From NCBI GenBank assembly GCA_023055505.1, contig JALIRH010000001.1, forward strand, positions 8,682,467 through 8,746,466: a stretch of DNA of 64,000 bases. Direction: 5' to 3'. The position numbers were made by a program, and so were the translations under genes. The stretch comes from Callipepla californica brunnescens. Taxonomy: Eukaryota > Chordata > Aves > Galliformes > Odontophoridae. Under the pieces are notes generated by a model. It had not been told where the DNA came from, searched no databases, and saw nothing but the letters and a program-made list of their open reading frames with translations. Below are positions 63,094 to 64,000 of the stretch, piece by piece. Position 1 is the first letter of the stretch. Each line of letters begins with the position of its first letter.

Positions 63094-64000
63094 GCTTTAT
63101 TATAGCCAAATGGCTTCTGCACACTACACCTTCTTCATCCTAGATATGGTATATCAGATTGATGAACTTTTCTTTCTTGATCAAAAATCGAGATCAATAC
63201 TCTTTCAGAAATCATTCCTTCTTTTGTTTAACTACTTCTATTGACAAGAAGGATGGTGTAAGATCTCAAAGACATTACTGAAAGATTAAAGTATGTTTGT
63301 TTGTGTTTTACAAAAGTCAAAAACTTAAGGCCCTTTATGAGTTTTAATGGGAACAGTTGCAACTGAAAAATTTAAAATTTAGCATGAAATCTTAGTACAC
63401 TTGAAACTGGTAAGATTTTTTACATGAGCGATTTAATGCTCATTCTCTTCTCATCCTTGAATCCGCCTAAGGTCAAGACTACCTTCCAAACATATTCATA
63501 ATTTGTATTACATCTCTACTCAACTCTGTTCTGCTACCTGTTACACAAACATGTGATGAGATCTTTTTCCTAAATAACTTAAGACAACTGGCAGTGGATG
63601 GTAGTGTATGAATACACTAGACTGGTGCTAATGCCAAGGAATTAAAATAAAGAGTTAAAATCCAGATGTTAAGTAATTGAGAACATATTATAACGAGATG
63701 ATGTTCTAGGTGCTAGGGGTGCCTAAGATAGACAGCATTTCAAATTCACTGTGCAATACAGTCAATTATGATTTATAAGCTTATATTCTCACCAGCTTTA
63801 TATATATATTCTGTCAGTTTTTATCTCAGTCATTTTACATGATTGGCCTCAGTTTCCAGGGGTGTTTCTGCAAATTAACTAGTACCCTCAATATTTGAGA
63901 ATTAAGGAGAGTGAATATACCTTACTGCTTCTTGAAATGGGTGTACATCTTACTAGAAAATAATTTTGATGGGGATAATATCATGTACATTAAATGACAT

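Larger units (their letters stand above)
61833..64000. other. Unassigned AT-rich DNA to the window end
   Basis: No gene recognised. It contains the CTATTAAA-type tandem repeat (62506-62559) and a CA repeat (63061-63093). Frames are all under 80 codons. Confidence 0.55.

Overview
This window looks like AT-rich, non-coding avian DNA, most likely from a galliform bird (chicken, turkey or quail group). The main clue is the repeat content. There are many 5'-truncated CR1 LINEs carrying the bird-type 3' tail (ATTCTATGATTCT-like) and internal 3'-region sequence. There are also four decayed copies of a mariner transposon resembling the chicken Galluhop family (Mariner1_GG), and two LTR sequences typical of solo endogenous-retrovirus LTRs. 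The family names come from recognition, not from a database search. I found no protein-coding host gene, tRNA, rRNA or CRISPR array that I can support. The open frames present are short, and the longest lie on or antisense to repeats. The window fits a gene desert or a long intron.

Layout. 1-9.2 kb: mostly unique AT-rich DNA with homopolymer tracts (including a run of 25 C), mariner copy A (3.25-3.57 kb) and a CR1 3' end (7.64-8.18 kb). 9.2-9.8 kb: mariner copy B. 11.6-12.6 kb: two CR1 fragments in opposite orientations. 15.06-15.42 kb: a GC/CpG-richer patch that may be a degraded LTR on the minus strand. 17.1-19.5 kb: two more CR1 fragments. 23.05-24.28 kb: a very short CR1 tail and mariner copy C. 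24.3-32.7 kb: no recognisable element, apart from a nested palindrome near 31.0 kb. 32.7-34.5 kb: two CR1 fragments. 34.5-45.0 kb: mainly simple repeats.

45.0-47.9 kb is the richest cluster. It holds a 434-bp solo LTR, a CR1 reverse-transcriptase remnant, an out-of-order CR1 3'-region fragment and a 746-bp solo LTR. Both LTRs read on the minus strand and have candidate target-site duplications. 52.4-52.9 kb: mariner copy D, which keeps part of the N-terminal and catalytic coding sequence. 59.8 and 61.6 kb: CR1 3' ends. The remainder is unassigned.

Nothing here forms a working gene system. The window records dead transposons. All four mariner copies have lost internal coding sequence by different deletions, the CR1 copies are 5'-truncated, and the LTRs are solo. 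I found no convincing undescribed biological system. The most useful leads are the mariner deletion series, the composite TE cluster at 45-48 kb, the nested palindrome at 31.0 kb and the CpG-rich patch at 15.2 kb.
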